48,777 bases of DNA from HGM05190 sp964394205. GTDB lineage: Bacteria; Bacteroidota; Bacteroidia; Bacteroidales; Muribaculaceae. A program made the position numbers and the translations under genes. The notes beneath the pieces are model-generated. The model saw only the letters and a list, made by a program, of their open reading frames with translations. It searched no databases and was not told the DNA's origin. This document shows positions 41,141-48,777 of the stretch, piece by piece; position 1 is the first letter of the stretch; each line of letters starts with the position of its first letter. The DNA is taken from contig CAYMVS010000012.1 of the NCBI GenBank assembly GCA_964394205.1, positions 1 to 48,777 on the forward strand. The letters are read 5' to 3'.

Positions 41141-41755
41141 TCAAAGAGGGAGCATGGAGGCCAGGAAGACCCACAGGAAACCGTTGGCGGCTCCGGCAAG
41201 GGTCTGGCCGACAGTGTGACGGCCGAGCTCGACGCGCGAGGTGGCCAACAGGCCGGTGATAAAGATTGAGCCTGCAGCCCACCAGACGATGCCCGGCATG
41301 GCTACCCCCTTGAGGGCGATGGTGAAGAAGATAGCGGTCACGCCCCCCATGCCGGCCAGGTGGGCGCTGATTTTCCACCACCGGTTGACGATGATGCTGA
41401 CAACCACCGCCATCAGCCCGCCGATGGGGAATGTCCAGAGCCACGTCGGGGCGCTGATGCTGTAAAGATAGATGGCACAGGCGATGTAGCAAACACCGCT
41501 TATGATGTAGGGGACTGTGCGCTCGCTCTGATTGTTCAGCCCCGGGTCGCTCACACGCTTGGTGAGATAGAGGGCACCGATGGCAAGCATGGGGACAACG
41601 CCGGTGATGAAGAGTGTTATCGCGGCCACAATCAGTTTTGTCTTGCCGTCGACGATGGGGTTGAGTATCGAGGCATACATGGCGGCAAGCACGCCGTAGG
41701 TTGGGGTTAACAAAGGCGTGAAGACATTTGACATTACTCGGGCTAATATTTTCAT
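41141..41755 (-). CDS. PAP2-like integral membrane protein
   Basis: 204 residues with about six membrane helices. The C-terminal half carries PAP2-type features: SAHLAGMGGVTA (in place of PSGH) and SRVELGRHTVGQTLAG (SRxxxGxHxxxQ), and NNQSERTVPY may stand for the first arginine motif. Such small proteins often follow rpoN in Bacteroidales. They may be lipid phosphatases or non-catalytic relatives; the missing canonical PSGH makes activity uncertain. It lies 14 bp after rpoN and 90 bp before purE in the same operon. Confidence 0.7.
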   Translation of the reverse strand: MKILARVMSNVFTPLLTPTYGVLAAMYASILNPIVDGKTKLIVAAITLFITGVVPMLAIGALYLTKRVSDPGLNNQSERTVPYIISGVCYIACAIYLYSISAPTWLWTFPIGGLMAVVVSIIVNRWWKISAHLAGMGGVTAIFFTIALKGVAMPGIVWWAAGSIFITGLLATSRVELGRHTVGQTLAGAANGFLWVFLASMLPL

Positions 41756-41769
41756 AATGGTCGGATTGT

Positions 41770-43206
41770 TTATAGTTTACGACGCAACCGCGCGACGGGG
41801 ATGCCCAGGCGCTCGCGGTATTTGCTGACAGTTCGGCGCGCCACGGTGATACCTTTGTCGCCCAACTGTTTTGTGATGGCGAGATCGCTGAGCGGATGGC
41901 GCGGGTCTTCATTATCAATAATCTGACGCAGAGCGGCGATGAGCGCGCGCGACGACGCCGTCTCCTCCTCGTCTCCAACCGAGCCGGGGATGCTCTCGTT
42001 GAAGAAGAATTTAAGCGGATAGATGCCGCTGCGGGTCACGACATATTTTGACGAGGTGGCCCGAGAGATGACCGAGAGGTCATAGCCTGTCAGGGCGGCG
42101 ATATCCTTGAGCACCATGGGGCGAAGCCGCGACTCATCGTCGGTGAGAAAAAAATCACGTTGTATCTTGACAATCGCCGCCATGACCCTGAAGAGGGTTT
42201 GCTGGCGTTGGCGCAGCATGTTGATGAACTCGTTGGCGCGGTCGCGGCGCTCGGCGATGAACGCGTTGGCCTGCCGGCGGCCCGTTGTGCTCTCGCCGGG
42301 AATCTCCGACTGGTCGGTGAAGGTAGCGTCGACCCTCAGCTCGGGGATGTTGTTGAGCAGCGACAGGTTTATGTCGTCGCCCTCGACATCAACGCTGAAG
42401 TCGGGGATGATGGTGTGGGCCACGTCGTCGTCGGCGCTGTCAAAGGCTGCCGCCGGCTTGGGGTTGAGCGAGCGTATCACGTCGACCGCCCGGCGCAGGG
42501 TGTCTAACGAGACCCCCAGCGACTGGGCGAGACGGTCAAAGTGCATGCGCGAGAAAGTGTCAAAATGGGTCTCGACAATCGATGTTGCCAGAGCCACCGC
42601 GGGGTCATTCCGGTCGAGGCGCCGCAATTGCAGCGACAGGCAGTCGCGCAGGTCGACGGCACAGATGCCGGCGGGGTCGAGACGGCGTATCGCCTCAAAG
42701 GTGTCGTCGAGCAGCGACGGCTCGACATCGATGGCAAGATCCATGGCGATATCGTCGGCAATGGAGTGGAGCGAGCGGCGCAGGTAGCCGTTGCGGTCGA
42801 GATTGCCGATGATGTAGGGTGCCAGCCTGACAATTGAGTCGGTGGCGCCACTGTGTCGGAGCTGCTCCATGAGGTATTCCGACAGATTTATGCCGGCCAC
42901 CGCCATCGGCTCGTGATAGCGGTCGTTGACACTGTGGTTGCGCGCCTCCAGGCGGTAGGAGGGGATATCGTCGTCACGGTAATCGGCCCGTTGCATCTGC
43001 TCGGCGCTCTCCTGGCCACCCTCTCCGGTGTCGACCGCCGGGTCGTCGACGCGCTCGAGCGCCGGGTTGTCCTCAACCTCGTGGCGCACCTCCTCCTCGA
43101 TCTCAGGGCCCGTCATCTCGAGCATCTTGACATAGCGCACCTGTGCCGGCGACAGCTTTTGCTGTTGCTTGAGTTGCTGCACTTGCTCCAATGACTCGCG
43201 ATGCAT
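41770..43206 (-). CDS. rpoN: RNA polymerase sigma-54 factor
   Basis: Alternative sigma factor needing AAA+ activators. Region I (VQQLKQQQKLSPAQVRYVKMLEMTGPEIEEEV) with glutamine-rich activator contact, an acidic linker (about 60-110), the core-binding domain (about 115-290), a helix-turn-helix DNA-binding region (ALTGYDLSVISRATSSKYV) and the RpoN box ARRTVSKYRERLGIP near the end are all visible. 478 residues. Its neighbours are a PAP2-like protein downstream and a DUF4465 lipoprotein upstream. No bacterial enhancer-binding activator gene is present in the window. Confidence 0.95.
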   Translation of the reverse strand: MHRESLEQVQQLKQQQKLSPAQVRYVKMLEMTGPEIEEEVRHEVEDNPALERVDDPAVDTGEGGQESAEQMQRADYRDDDIPSYRLEARNHSVNDRYHEPMAVAGINLSEYLMEQLRHSGATDSIVRLAPYIIGNLDRNGYLRRSLHSIADDIAMDLAIDVEPSLLDDTFEAIRRLDPAGICAVDLRDCLSLQLRRLDRNDPAVALATSIVETHFDTFSRMHFDRLAQSLGVSLDTLRRAVDVIRSLNPKPAAAFDSADDDVAHTIIPDFSVDVEGDDINLSLLNNIPELRVDATFTDQSEIPGESTTGRRQANAFIAERRDRANEFINMLRQRQQTLFRVMAAIVKIQRDFFLTDDESRLRPMVLKDIAALTGYDLSVISRATSSKYVVTRSGIYPLKFFFNESIPGSVGDEEETASSRALIAALRQIIDNEDPRHPLSDLAITKQLGDKGITVARRTVSKYRERLGIPVARLRRKL

Positions 43207-43220
43207 GGGCCCGGGGAGGT

Positions 43221-44006
43221 TTATTCAAAAGACATGGTCAGATTGTCGAGGCAGAAATAGGCCGGAGTGTTCATGCCCCATTGGCCGCTGTCGCTCGACT
43301 CCATCTGGCAATAGATATAGTCAACCTTGCCAAGCGCGCTGAGGTCGACTGTGGTCCACTTGTCGAGGATTTTGCCGTCGCGGGCCAGGTAGAAGGTCAC
43401 ATGACCGGTCTGACGGCCGTTGAGCACGCCGATAAAGTTTACCTGCATGTATGAGAGCGCGTCAAAAGGCTCGCTGAAGCTGTTGCCCTCTTTCATGGTG
43501 TAGTAGGCGTAGGCAGTGTTGGTTATCACACACGCCCCGGGGGTGAACTGAATGCCGTTGGTCATCGAGATTTTCAACGAGGGATTGGCCGGGATTGACC
43601 TTGTGTCTTCCTGCACGTCCCAGCAGGCGAGCATGTAGCCGACGCCGGCACCCTGCACGTCGCCGCCTGTGATCGAGCCCCATTGATACATCCAGCGGTC
43701 GTCGGCCGGGTAGTTCTTGTTGTCGGTGCTCCTTGAGGGGCAGAATCCTTTCCATGAGCCGCCCCACTCGCTTGTCTTTGCGTCGTGGCTGAACTCGACC
43801 GGGCCGAGGGTCAGCTTGGCCACGGGGTCGGTCTGATAGCATTTGTCCCAGTAGCCCTCGGCGTTGTAGGAGATGTTGTAGGCAGCGCCTACCTGAACGA
43901 TATACCAGTTGTCGTCATCATCGTTGTCACATGAGGTCATTGTGGTTGACACTGAGCCGACCATGACACCGGCGATAAGCATTGACAGTAATTTGTTAAG
44001 TTTCAT
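43221..44006 (-). CDS. DUF4465 surface lipoprotein
   Basis: Signal peptide with lipobox ending TTMTSC at Cys26, followed by an acidic DNDDDD spacer, typical of surface-exposed lipoproteins of Bacteroidota. The mature part shows DUF4465 traits: GACVITNTAYAYYTMKEG, HVTFYLARDGKILDKWTTVDLSALGKVDYIYC and GMNTPAYFCLDNL. The domain is beta-rich and lacks catalytic signatures; a binding role at the cell surface is suspected. It lies 14 bp before rpoN and 20 bp after neuB. Confidence 0.85.
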   Translation of the reverse strand: MKLNKLLSMLIAGVMVGSVSTTMTSCDNDDDDNWYIVQVGAAYNISYNAEGYWDKCYQTDPVAKLTLGPVEFSHDAKTSEWGGSWKGFCPSRSTDNKNYPADDRWMYQWGSITGGDVQGAGVGYMLACWDVQEDTRSIPANPSLKISMTNGIQFTPGACVITNTAYAYYTMKEGNSFSEPFDALSYMQVNFIGVLNGRQTGHVTFYLARDGKILDKWTTVDLSALGKVDYIYCQMESSDSGQWGMNTPAYFCLDNLTMSFE

Positions 44007-44026
44007 AGTGTATAAGGGATGAGAAG

Positions 44027-45031
44027 TTATAGTTCAATCATTTCGTCGGCTTTGAAATCGCGCTTGGCGCGGGTGCCGACAACCGAGTCCCACAGCATGG
44101 GTGATATCCCCCCGGCGGGACGTTTCACGTCGAGATTTGACTCGTCGAGCAGCTGGCCGGCGCTGATTGGGCGGGCGGCGACAATGCTGCGGCGCGCGAT
44201 GGCTATGTTTGGGGTCTCGCTGGGCGATGGCCGTTTGTCGGCGCTGCCCAGGGCGAGCTCAACGTTGCGTATGGCCGTGCACATCGCTTTAAGCTCGTCG
44301 GGGGTCAGCGATGCCTGATGGTCGGGGCCGGGCAGGGTGCGGTCGAGGGTGAAATGTTTTTCAATCACGGCGGCTCCCTGGGCCACGGCGGCTATGGGCA
44401 CCTCGATGCCCCGGGTGTGGTCGCTGTAGCCCACGGCTTTGACTCCGAGCGTCGCCAGGGTGTCCATGGCGCGCAGGTTGACATCGGCCATGGGGGTGGG
44501 GTATTGGGTGTTGCAGTGCAGCAGGATGACACGTTCGCGCCCGATACCGTTGTCGGAGAGCACATTGAGGGCGGCATCGACCTCGACCAGACTGCTCATG
44601 CCGGTCGACATGATCACGTCGCCCCGGCATCGCGCTATGTGGCGCAGGTAGGGCAGATTGGTGACCTCGCCGCTGGGTATCTTCCAGTAATCCATGCCAA
44701 GCGGGGCCAATGTGTCGATCGACGGGCTGTCAAAAGGGGTGCTCAGGAAGCCTATTCCCTCCCGGCGGCACAACTCGGCGAGCCCGGCGTAGGTCTCGAG
44801 CGGCAGGTGGATGGCTTTGCACATCTCAAGCTGACTCTCGCCATCGCCGGTGGTCTCTTTCTGATACTCGGCCTTGGGCGCAAATGTCGAGATGACACGC
44901 TCGGGGATGGCGGTCTGGAACTTGACGTAGTCGGCCCCGGCATCGCGGGCCGCCACTATCATTTGGCGTGCCAGGGCGATGTCGCCGTTGTGGTTCACCC
45001 CCGCCTCGGCTATTATGATTGTACTGCTCAT
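44027..45031 (-). CDS. Nonulosonate synthase, NeuB/LegI/PseI family
   Basis: Condenses an N-acetyl(di)amino-hexose with phosphoenolpyruvate to make a nine-carbon acid (sialic, legionaminic or pseudaminic). The TIM barrel starts IIIAEAGVNHNGDIALARQMI and contains VKFQTAIPERVIS, FLSTPFDSPSID, WKIPSGEVTNLPYL, STGMSSLVEVD, LLHCNTQYPTP, GYSDHTRGIEVPIAAVA and IEKHFTLDRTLPGPDH; a C-terminal SAF antifreeze-like domain (RSIVAARPISAGQLL, AGGISPMLW) completes it. 334 residues from ATG 45031; ATG 45037 is two codons longer. The LegB-like gene at 33657 favours a legionaminic-type product, but no CMP transferase or epimerase is next to it. Confidence 0.88.
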   Translation of the reverse strand: MSSTIIIAEAGVNHNGDIALARQMIVAARDAGADYVKFQTAIPERVISTFAPKAEYQKETTGDGESQLEMCKAIHLPLETYAGLAELCRREGIGFLSTPFDSPSIDTLAPLGMDYWKIPSGEVTNLPYLRHIARCRGDVIMSTGMSSLVEVDAALNVLSDNGIGRERVILLHCNTQYPTPMADVNLRAMDTLATLGVKAVGYSDHTRGIEVPIAAVAQGAAVIEKHFTLDRTLPGPDHQASLTPDELKAMCTAIRNVELALGSADKRPSPSETPNIAIARRSIVAARPISAGQLLDESNLDVKRPAGGISPMLWDSVVGTRAKRDFKADEMIEL

Positions 45032-45057
45032 AGACATTGGATAGTGTGATGCTAAGG

Positions 45058-46185
45058 TTACCAGACCTCCTCGGCTATCTGACGGACGAGCTGGATCTTG
45101 TCCCACTGCTGCTGCTCGGTGAGCCGCATGGCGACCGCCGGCGAGGAGAACCCACACTCGGTGCTCAGACACAGGCGCTCGAGAGGAATGTGGTCGGCAG
45201 CACGGTGGATGGCTTGCTTGACCGTCTCTTTGTCTTCAAGCTCGGGGTTGCGCGGCGAGATTAGGCCAAGCACAACAAGCTTGCCGTCGGGTATTTTTGA
45301 AAGACACTTGAAAGCGTCGGGGCGGTCGAGGGGAAAGCGCAGATAGAAAGCGTCAAAGCGCGTCTTACAAAAAAACTTGTCGGCTATCGGCTCATAAAAG
45401 TCTTCGGCAAACCATGACGAGTGGATGGTGCCGCGGTAGATGCGTGTCGAGATAATCATATCTTCGGGCACATCGTCGAGAGCGTCGACATTCAGCTTGA
45501 GGTATTGGTCCTGCAGCCGGTCGATGTCGATTCCTTTGTCGGCGACCAGTTTGACAAGGCGTTTGTCACAGAAAGTGCCCCACACACAGTCGTCCATCAT
45601 CACGTTGCGGCACCCCAGCCGGTAGAGCTCGAGCAGAGTCTGCTTGTAGGCCAGGGCGATGTCGTCGAGCAGTCGCTCGGTGGTGACATAATGCTTGGCG
45701 ATCGAGGCAGCATTGTCGCCTCGGGTCAGCTCGGCATAGAGCTGTGCCGGCGAGGGGAGTGCCTGACGGGCGGTCTGGCCAACGGGTGTCACCGACTTGA
45801 GAAAGTTGAAGTGACGGAACACGGGGTGATTGGGGTTGTAGGCAACGCGGCCACACACTCTCACCGAGTCGGCGCTGGCCGTGATGCCGTCAAACATATA
45901 GGCCGATTGGAGAGTTGTCTTTTCGAGTCCCTCCAGTCCCCAGAAAAAGTCAAGGTGCCAGTAGCCGCGGCGGTAACCGCCCGAGGTGGCCACGTCGAGA
46001 CCCATCGTGTGCTGTCGGTTGACCAACGCCTCGACGGCTCGGTTTTCGACTTCTTCAAGCTCTGAGGCAGTGATGTCGCCGGTGGCAAACCGCTCGCGGG
46101 CCTCGATGAGGTATTGCGGGCGCAGGAAGCTGCCGACAACCTCGGCGCGAAACGGTGGAACGATGCGTTGTTGTAGATATTCCAT
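45058..46185 (-). CDS. MetE/YxjG-like protein lacking most zinc ligands
   Basis: 375-residue protein of the cobalamin-independent methionine synthase II (YxjG/YxjH) family, TIM-barrel type. Family landmarks remain: PPFRAEVVGSFLRP, YRRGYWHLDFFWGLEG, MMDDCVWG, VLGLISPRNPELEDKE and CLSTECGFSSP. From family knowledge, zinc is held by the His and Cys of an HxCRG motif, a Glu in a later FLEYD-like strand and the Cys of CGF. Here the first motif is RIYRG (Arg248, Tyr250), the strand reads AFYLRFP (Arg283), and only Cys344 remains; DGE near the start is SGG (68-70). Either a different reaction or a non-catalytic paralogue. It follows the AspT-like gene and precedes neuB by 26 bp. Confidence 0.8.
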   Translation of the reverse strand: MEYLQQRIVPPFRAEVVGSFLRPQYLIEARERFATGDITASELEEVENRAVEALVNRQHTMGLDVATSGGYRRGYWHLDFFWGLEGLEKTTLQSAYMFDGITASADSVRVCGRVAYNPNHPVFRHFNFLKSVTPVGQTARQALPSPAQLYAELTRGDNAASIAKHYVTTERLLDDIALAYKQTLLELYRLGCRNVMMDDCVWGTFCDKRLVKLVADKGIDIDRLQDQYLKLNVDALDDVPEDMIISTRIYRGTIHSSWFAEDFYEPIADKFFCKTRFDAFYLRFPLDRPDAFKCLSKIPDGKLVVLGLISPRNPELEDKETVKQAIHRAADHIPLERLCLSTECGFSSPAVAMRLTEQQQWDKIQLVRQIAEEVW

Positions 46186-46188
46186 TCT

Positions 46189-47868
46189 TTACATAAGGGT
46201 TAGGACAAGAATCTGGGCGGCAACGACGCGCAAAAACATTGTCAACGGATAAACTGTAGAGTAGGCCACGGCGGGAGCGTCGCTGCCGGTTGAATTGTTG
46301 GCGTAGGCAAGCGCTGGGGGATCGGTCATGCTGCCGCCAAAAAGTCCCATGATCGAGAGCATGTTGATTTTGTAGACACAGCGGCCAATCACACCGGCCA
46401 CAATGAGTGGGACAAAGGTGATGATGAAACCCCACAGAACCCATGTCATGCCGGTTGTGTTGAACACGGTCGCCGCAAAGCCGGCGCCCGACGAGATGCC
46501 GACCGAGGCAAGGAAGAGGCAGATGCCGATCTCGCGCATCAGCAGCGAGGCCGACGACGAGGTGTAGGTGACAAGTTTCATCTTGTAGCCAAAGCGGCTT
46601 ATGAGGATGGCGACAACCAGCGGGCCGCCGGCGAGACCAAGCTTCATTGGGACGCTGACCCCCGGGAAGGCGATGGGCACCGAGCCCAGTATAAGGCCCA
46701 TGAAGATGCCGACAAAGATGGTGATGAGGTTTGGCTCGTTGAGGCGTTTCATCGAGTTGCCAAGCTTGTCGGCAAGTCGGTTGATGTCGCTCAGGTGACC
46801 GACCACGGTCAGGCGGTCGCCAACCTGCAGGTGAAGGGTGGGGCTGGCCAGAAGGTCGACACCGGCGCGGTTGACGCGGGTGGCGTTGAGGCGGTAGCCG
46901 GCGTGAAGGTGCAGTTTGCGCAGGGAGATGCCGTTGTATTCGCTCTTGGTGATGACGATGCGCCGCGACACCACAGGGCCGTTGCCCTCCTCCCAGTCGA
47001 TGTCGGTCTCGGGGCCGATGACCGCCGTGTATTTGTTGACATCACAGCTTTCACACACGATGAGCAGCAGGTCGCCCTCGGAAAGCGTGGTCTGTGAGGT
47101 GGGGATGATGACCTCACCCGTTGGTTTGCGCAGGCGCGACACGATAAAGTCGCTGGGCACAATCTGGTGCAGCTCGACCAGGTTTTTGCCCGCTATCAGA
47201 TTGTTGGTCAGCTCGAGGGTGATGATTGCCGGCTTGTGGGCATCGTCGGCCGAGGCCTCCTCGATGGCCTTGATCTCGTCGGCAGTGTTGATTTTGAAGA
47301 TGACACGGAGTATTATCATCGCCATGATGATGCCCACGACACCAAGAGGATAGGCGGCGGCATAGCCCATGGCCATCTCTTCGGAGGCACCGTAGGCCTC
47401 GGGGTTGACTTGCAGGATAGCCTGCTGGGCCGCGCCCAGGCCCGGGGTGTTGGTGACCGCTCCCGACATGACGCCGACCAACGCGATGATCGACGTGTGG
47501 CCGTCAATGAAAAAGATGGCGAGCACGATGGCAACGTTGAGCACGATGACAAGCACGGCAAGCATGTTGAGCGTCACCCCGCCTTTCTTAAATGATGTGA
47601 AAAAGCCGGGACCCACCTGGAGGCCGATCGAGAAGATAAACAGAATCAGACCAAACTCTCTGACAAAGTGAATAATCTCTCCATTGACCGTGTAACCGAA
47701 GTGTCCCATCAGAATACCGACAAACAAGACAAAGGTGACCCCGAGCGAGACTCCTAAAATTTTCATCTTACCCAGGTAGACACCCGATGCAATGACAAAG
47801 GCATACAGCAGCAGGGTGCTTGCCAGTGTTGTGTTGCCGGGCGATAGTAAATTTATCAGCCAGTCCAT
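46189..47868 (-). CDS. AspT/YidE/YbjL-family antiporter with RCK_C domains
   Basis: 559-residue inner-membrane transporter: five or six helices, two cytosolic TrkA-C (RCK_C) domains (residues about 200-370, e.g. LVELHQIVPSDFIVSRLRKPTGEV), then more helices. The duplicated AspT signature is seen as GVMSGAVTNTPGLGAAQQ in the first half and GLFGGSMTDPPALAYANN in the second. AspT exchanges aspartate and alanine; YidE/YbjL substrates are unknown, so only the family is given. It heads the minus-strand operon and has a near-perfect promoter (47929-47959). Confidence 0.9.
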   Translation of the reverse strand: MDWLINLLSPGNTTLASTLLLYAFVIASGVYLGKMKILGVSLGVTFVLFVGILMGHFGYTVNGEIIHFVREFGLILFIFSIGLQVGPGFFTSFKKGGVTLNMLAVLVIVLNVAIVLAIFFIDGHTSIIALVGVMSGAVTNTPGLGAAQQAILQVNPEAYGASEEMAMGYAAAYPLGVVGIIMAMIILRVIFKINTADEIKAIEEASADDAHKPAIITLELTNNLIAGKNLVELHQIVPSDFIVSRLRKPTGEVIIPTSQTTLSEGDLLLIVCESCDVNKYTAVIGPETDIDWEEGNGPVVSRRIVITKSEYNGISLRKLHLHAGYRLNATRVNRAGVDLLASPTLHLQVGDRLTVVGHLSDINRLADKLGNSMKRLNEPNLITIFVGIFMGLILGSVPIAFPGVSVPMKLGLAGGPLVVAILISRFGYKMKLVTYTSSSASLLMREIGICLFLASVGISSGAGFAATVFNTTGMTWVLWGFIITFVPLIVAGVIGRCVYKINMLSIMGLFGGSMTDPPALAYANNSTGSDAPAVAYSTVYPLTMFLRVVAAQILVLTLM

Positions 47869-47928
47869 AAATAATTAAACCTTAATACCTTAAAAAACCT
47901 ATTAATAGAAACGTCACGTTTTGTGCTG

Positions 47929-47959
47929 CAAAGGTACAAACAATGACCGAAACGGCAAA
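47929..47959 (-). promoter_or_regulatory. Consensus promoter of the AspT-like operon
   Basis: On the minus strand TTTG (47956-47959), exactly 19 bases, then TACCTTTG (47929-47936). Predicted start near 47922, a leader of about 55 bases. The -33 element lies within the T-tract of the mutB terminator. Confidence 0.85.
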
Positions 47960-48010
47960 ACAAAAGAGCGGTAGTGCAGCCTATCTGTGTTGAGGCTGCC
48001 GCTACCGCTC
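47957..48010 (-). terminator. Terminator of mutB
   Basis: GAGCGGTAG (47966-47974) pairs with CTACCGCTC (48002-48010), and GCAGCC (47976-47981) with GGCTGC (47994-47999) continues the stem. On the minus strand it is followed by TTTTGTTTTG (47956-47965). It ends mutB about 37 bases after its stop codon. Confidence 0.85.
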
Positions 48011-48046
48011 ATGTGTCGGATATCGGTTGTCGGGACCCTCGGGCCG

Positions 48047-48777
48047 TTACTGGGCGAGAATCTCGAGCATCTGTATGGCCGATGTGGGGATGCGTGTGCC
48101 GGGGCCGAAGATGGCGGCGACACCTGCTTTGTAGAGGAAGTCATAGTCTTGGGCGGGGATGACACCACCGGCGGTCACCATAATATCCTCTCGACCAAGC
48201 TTCTTGAGCTCTGCGATAACCTGGGGGATGAGAGTCTTGTGGCCGGCGGCGAGCGAGCTGACGCCAAGAATGTGAACGTCGTTCTCGACGGCCTGGCGGG
48301 CAGCCTCGGCCGGTGTCTGGAACAGCGGGCCCATGTCGACGTCAAATCCACAGTCGGCATAGCCTGTAGCTACCACTTTAGCACCACGGTCGTGACCGTC
48401 CTGGCCCATTTTTGCAATCATGATGCGGGGCTGACGGCCCTCGCGTTTTGCAAATTCCTCGGTCATCTTGCGGGCCTTGATGAAGTCGGGATCTTGTTTG
48501 GTTTCTTCTGAATACACGCCTGAAATTGTTCTGATTTGAGCTTTGTAGCGTCCGACGACCTCCTCACAGGCATCGCTGATCTCGCCGAGTGTCGCGCGCA
48601 GGCCGGCGGCCTTGACAGCGAGGTCAAGCAGGTTGCCCTCTTTGGTACGGACACACTCGGTAATGGCCTTGAGAGCCTCTTTCACCTTGGCCTCGTCGCG
48701 ATTCTCCTTCACCTGGTTGAGGCGCTCGATCTGCTCTTTGCGAACCTCGGTGTTGTCGATCTCGAGGATGTCGATGG
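48047..48777 (-). CDS. mutB: Methylmalonyl-CoA mutase large subunit, C-terminal part (partial)
   Basis: Only the last 243 residues are inside the window; the frame is open to the right edge (IDILEIDNTEVRKEQIERLNQ precedes the visible part). The cobalamin-binding domain carries the base-off motif with the lower-ligand His in GQDGHDRGAKV, then LGVSSLAAGH and MVTAGGVIPAQDY. The enzyme interconverts succinyl-CoA and methylmalonyl-CoA with adenosylcobalamin; gut Bacteroidales use it to make propionate from succinate. A mutA small subunit probably lies to the right, beyond view. Confidence 0.95.
   Translation of the reverse strand, partial: IDILEIDNTEVRKEQIERLNQVKENRDEAKVKEALKAITECVRTKEGNLLDLAVKAAGLRATLGEISDACEEVVGRYKAQIRTISGVYSEETKQDPDFIKARKMTEEFAKREGRQPRIMIAKMGQDGHDRGAKVVATGYADCGFDVDMGPLFQTPAEAARQAVENDVHILGVSSLAAGHKTLIPQVIAELKKLGREDIMVTAGGVIPAQDYDFLYKAGVAAIFGPGTRIPTSAIQMLEILAQ

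Noticed and set aside
1..48777. CRISPR arrays, insertion sequences, prophage or integrase genes
   Set aside because: None seen on either strand: no regularly spaced repeats and no transposase or integrase motifs.

Overview
The window looks like chromosomal DNA of a gut-type Bacteroidales (phylum Bacteroidota), perhaps close to Muribaculaceae. Support: several start regions carry the phylum-specific -7 element TAnnTTTG, two of them with TTTG exactly 19 bases upstream; genes mostly lack purine-rich Shine-Dalgarno tracts; IspG is the long form; and there are DUF4465, DUF4922, YARHG and DUF5009 proteins plus methylmalonyl-CoA mutase. The family placement is inference.

Layout. 1-297: non-coding, with a nested palindrome and phased GTCAACC repeats. 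304-1478: purine salvage and nucleotide balance (hpt, adk). 1629-5871: a plus-strand operon of an unknown TPR-like protein, an LtaS-type membrane phosphatase/transferase and a PAP2 phosphatase. It meets tail to tail, with overlapping stop codons, a minus-strand operon (9989-5868) of a coiled-coil membrane protein, a double-YARHG protein, an M15 peptidase lipoprotein and an MsbA-type ABC exporter. 10095-11444: secreted GH28 pectinase, divergent from pheS-nth-TRIC-GtrA-muramidase (11548-15091), which ends at a strong bidirectional terminator.

15292-36671 is one plus-strand array of fifteen genes with very short or overlapping junctions. Its core is a peptidoglycan (murein) salvage pathway: amidase-like secreted protein, tandem GT2 glycosyltransferase, DUF4922-SpoIID fusion, AmpG-type permease with a large periplasmic insert, NamZ exo-muramidase, a two-domain FAD/Fe-S D-lactate dehydrogenase-like enzyme, then MurT-, MurK- and MurQ-like proteins and an SGNH esterase. 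MurQ releases D-lactate, so the dehydrogenase gives that side product a use. The array continues with a Wzi-like outer-membrane barrel, a small lipoprotein, a LegB-like dehydratase, an ATP-grasp ligase and an M14 carboxypeptidase, and ends in a strong terminator.

36843-37481 is an A+T-richer minus-strand NYN-domain nuclease gene with its own near-perfect promoter, an upstream palindrome and a terminator-like hairpin directly before the start codon. 37870-47868 (minus) runs, in transcription order, from an AspT/YidE-type transporter through a MetE-like protein lacking most zinc ligands, NeuB/LegI-type synthase, DUF4465 lipoprotein, rpoN, a PAP2-like membrane protein, purE, ispG and ribD. The window ends inside mutB (methylmalonyl-CoA mutase), consistent with propionate/succinate metabolism.

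Most novel candidates: the DUF4922-SpoIID fusion with no export signal inside the murein salvage array, the AmpG periplasmic insert, the linked D-lactate dehydrogenase, the zinc-ligand-less MetE paralogue and the regulated-looking NYN locus.
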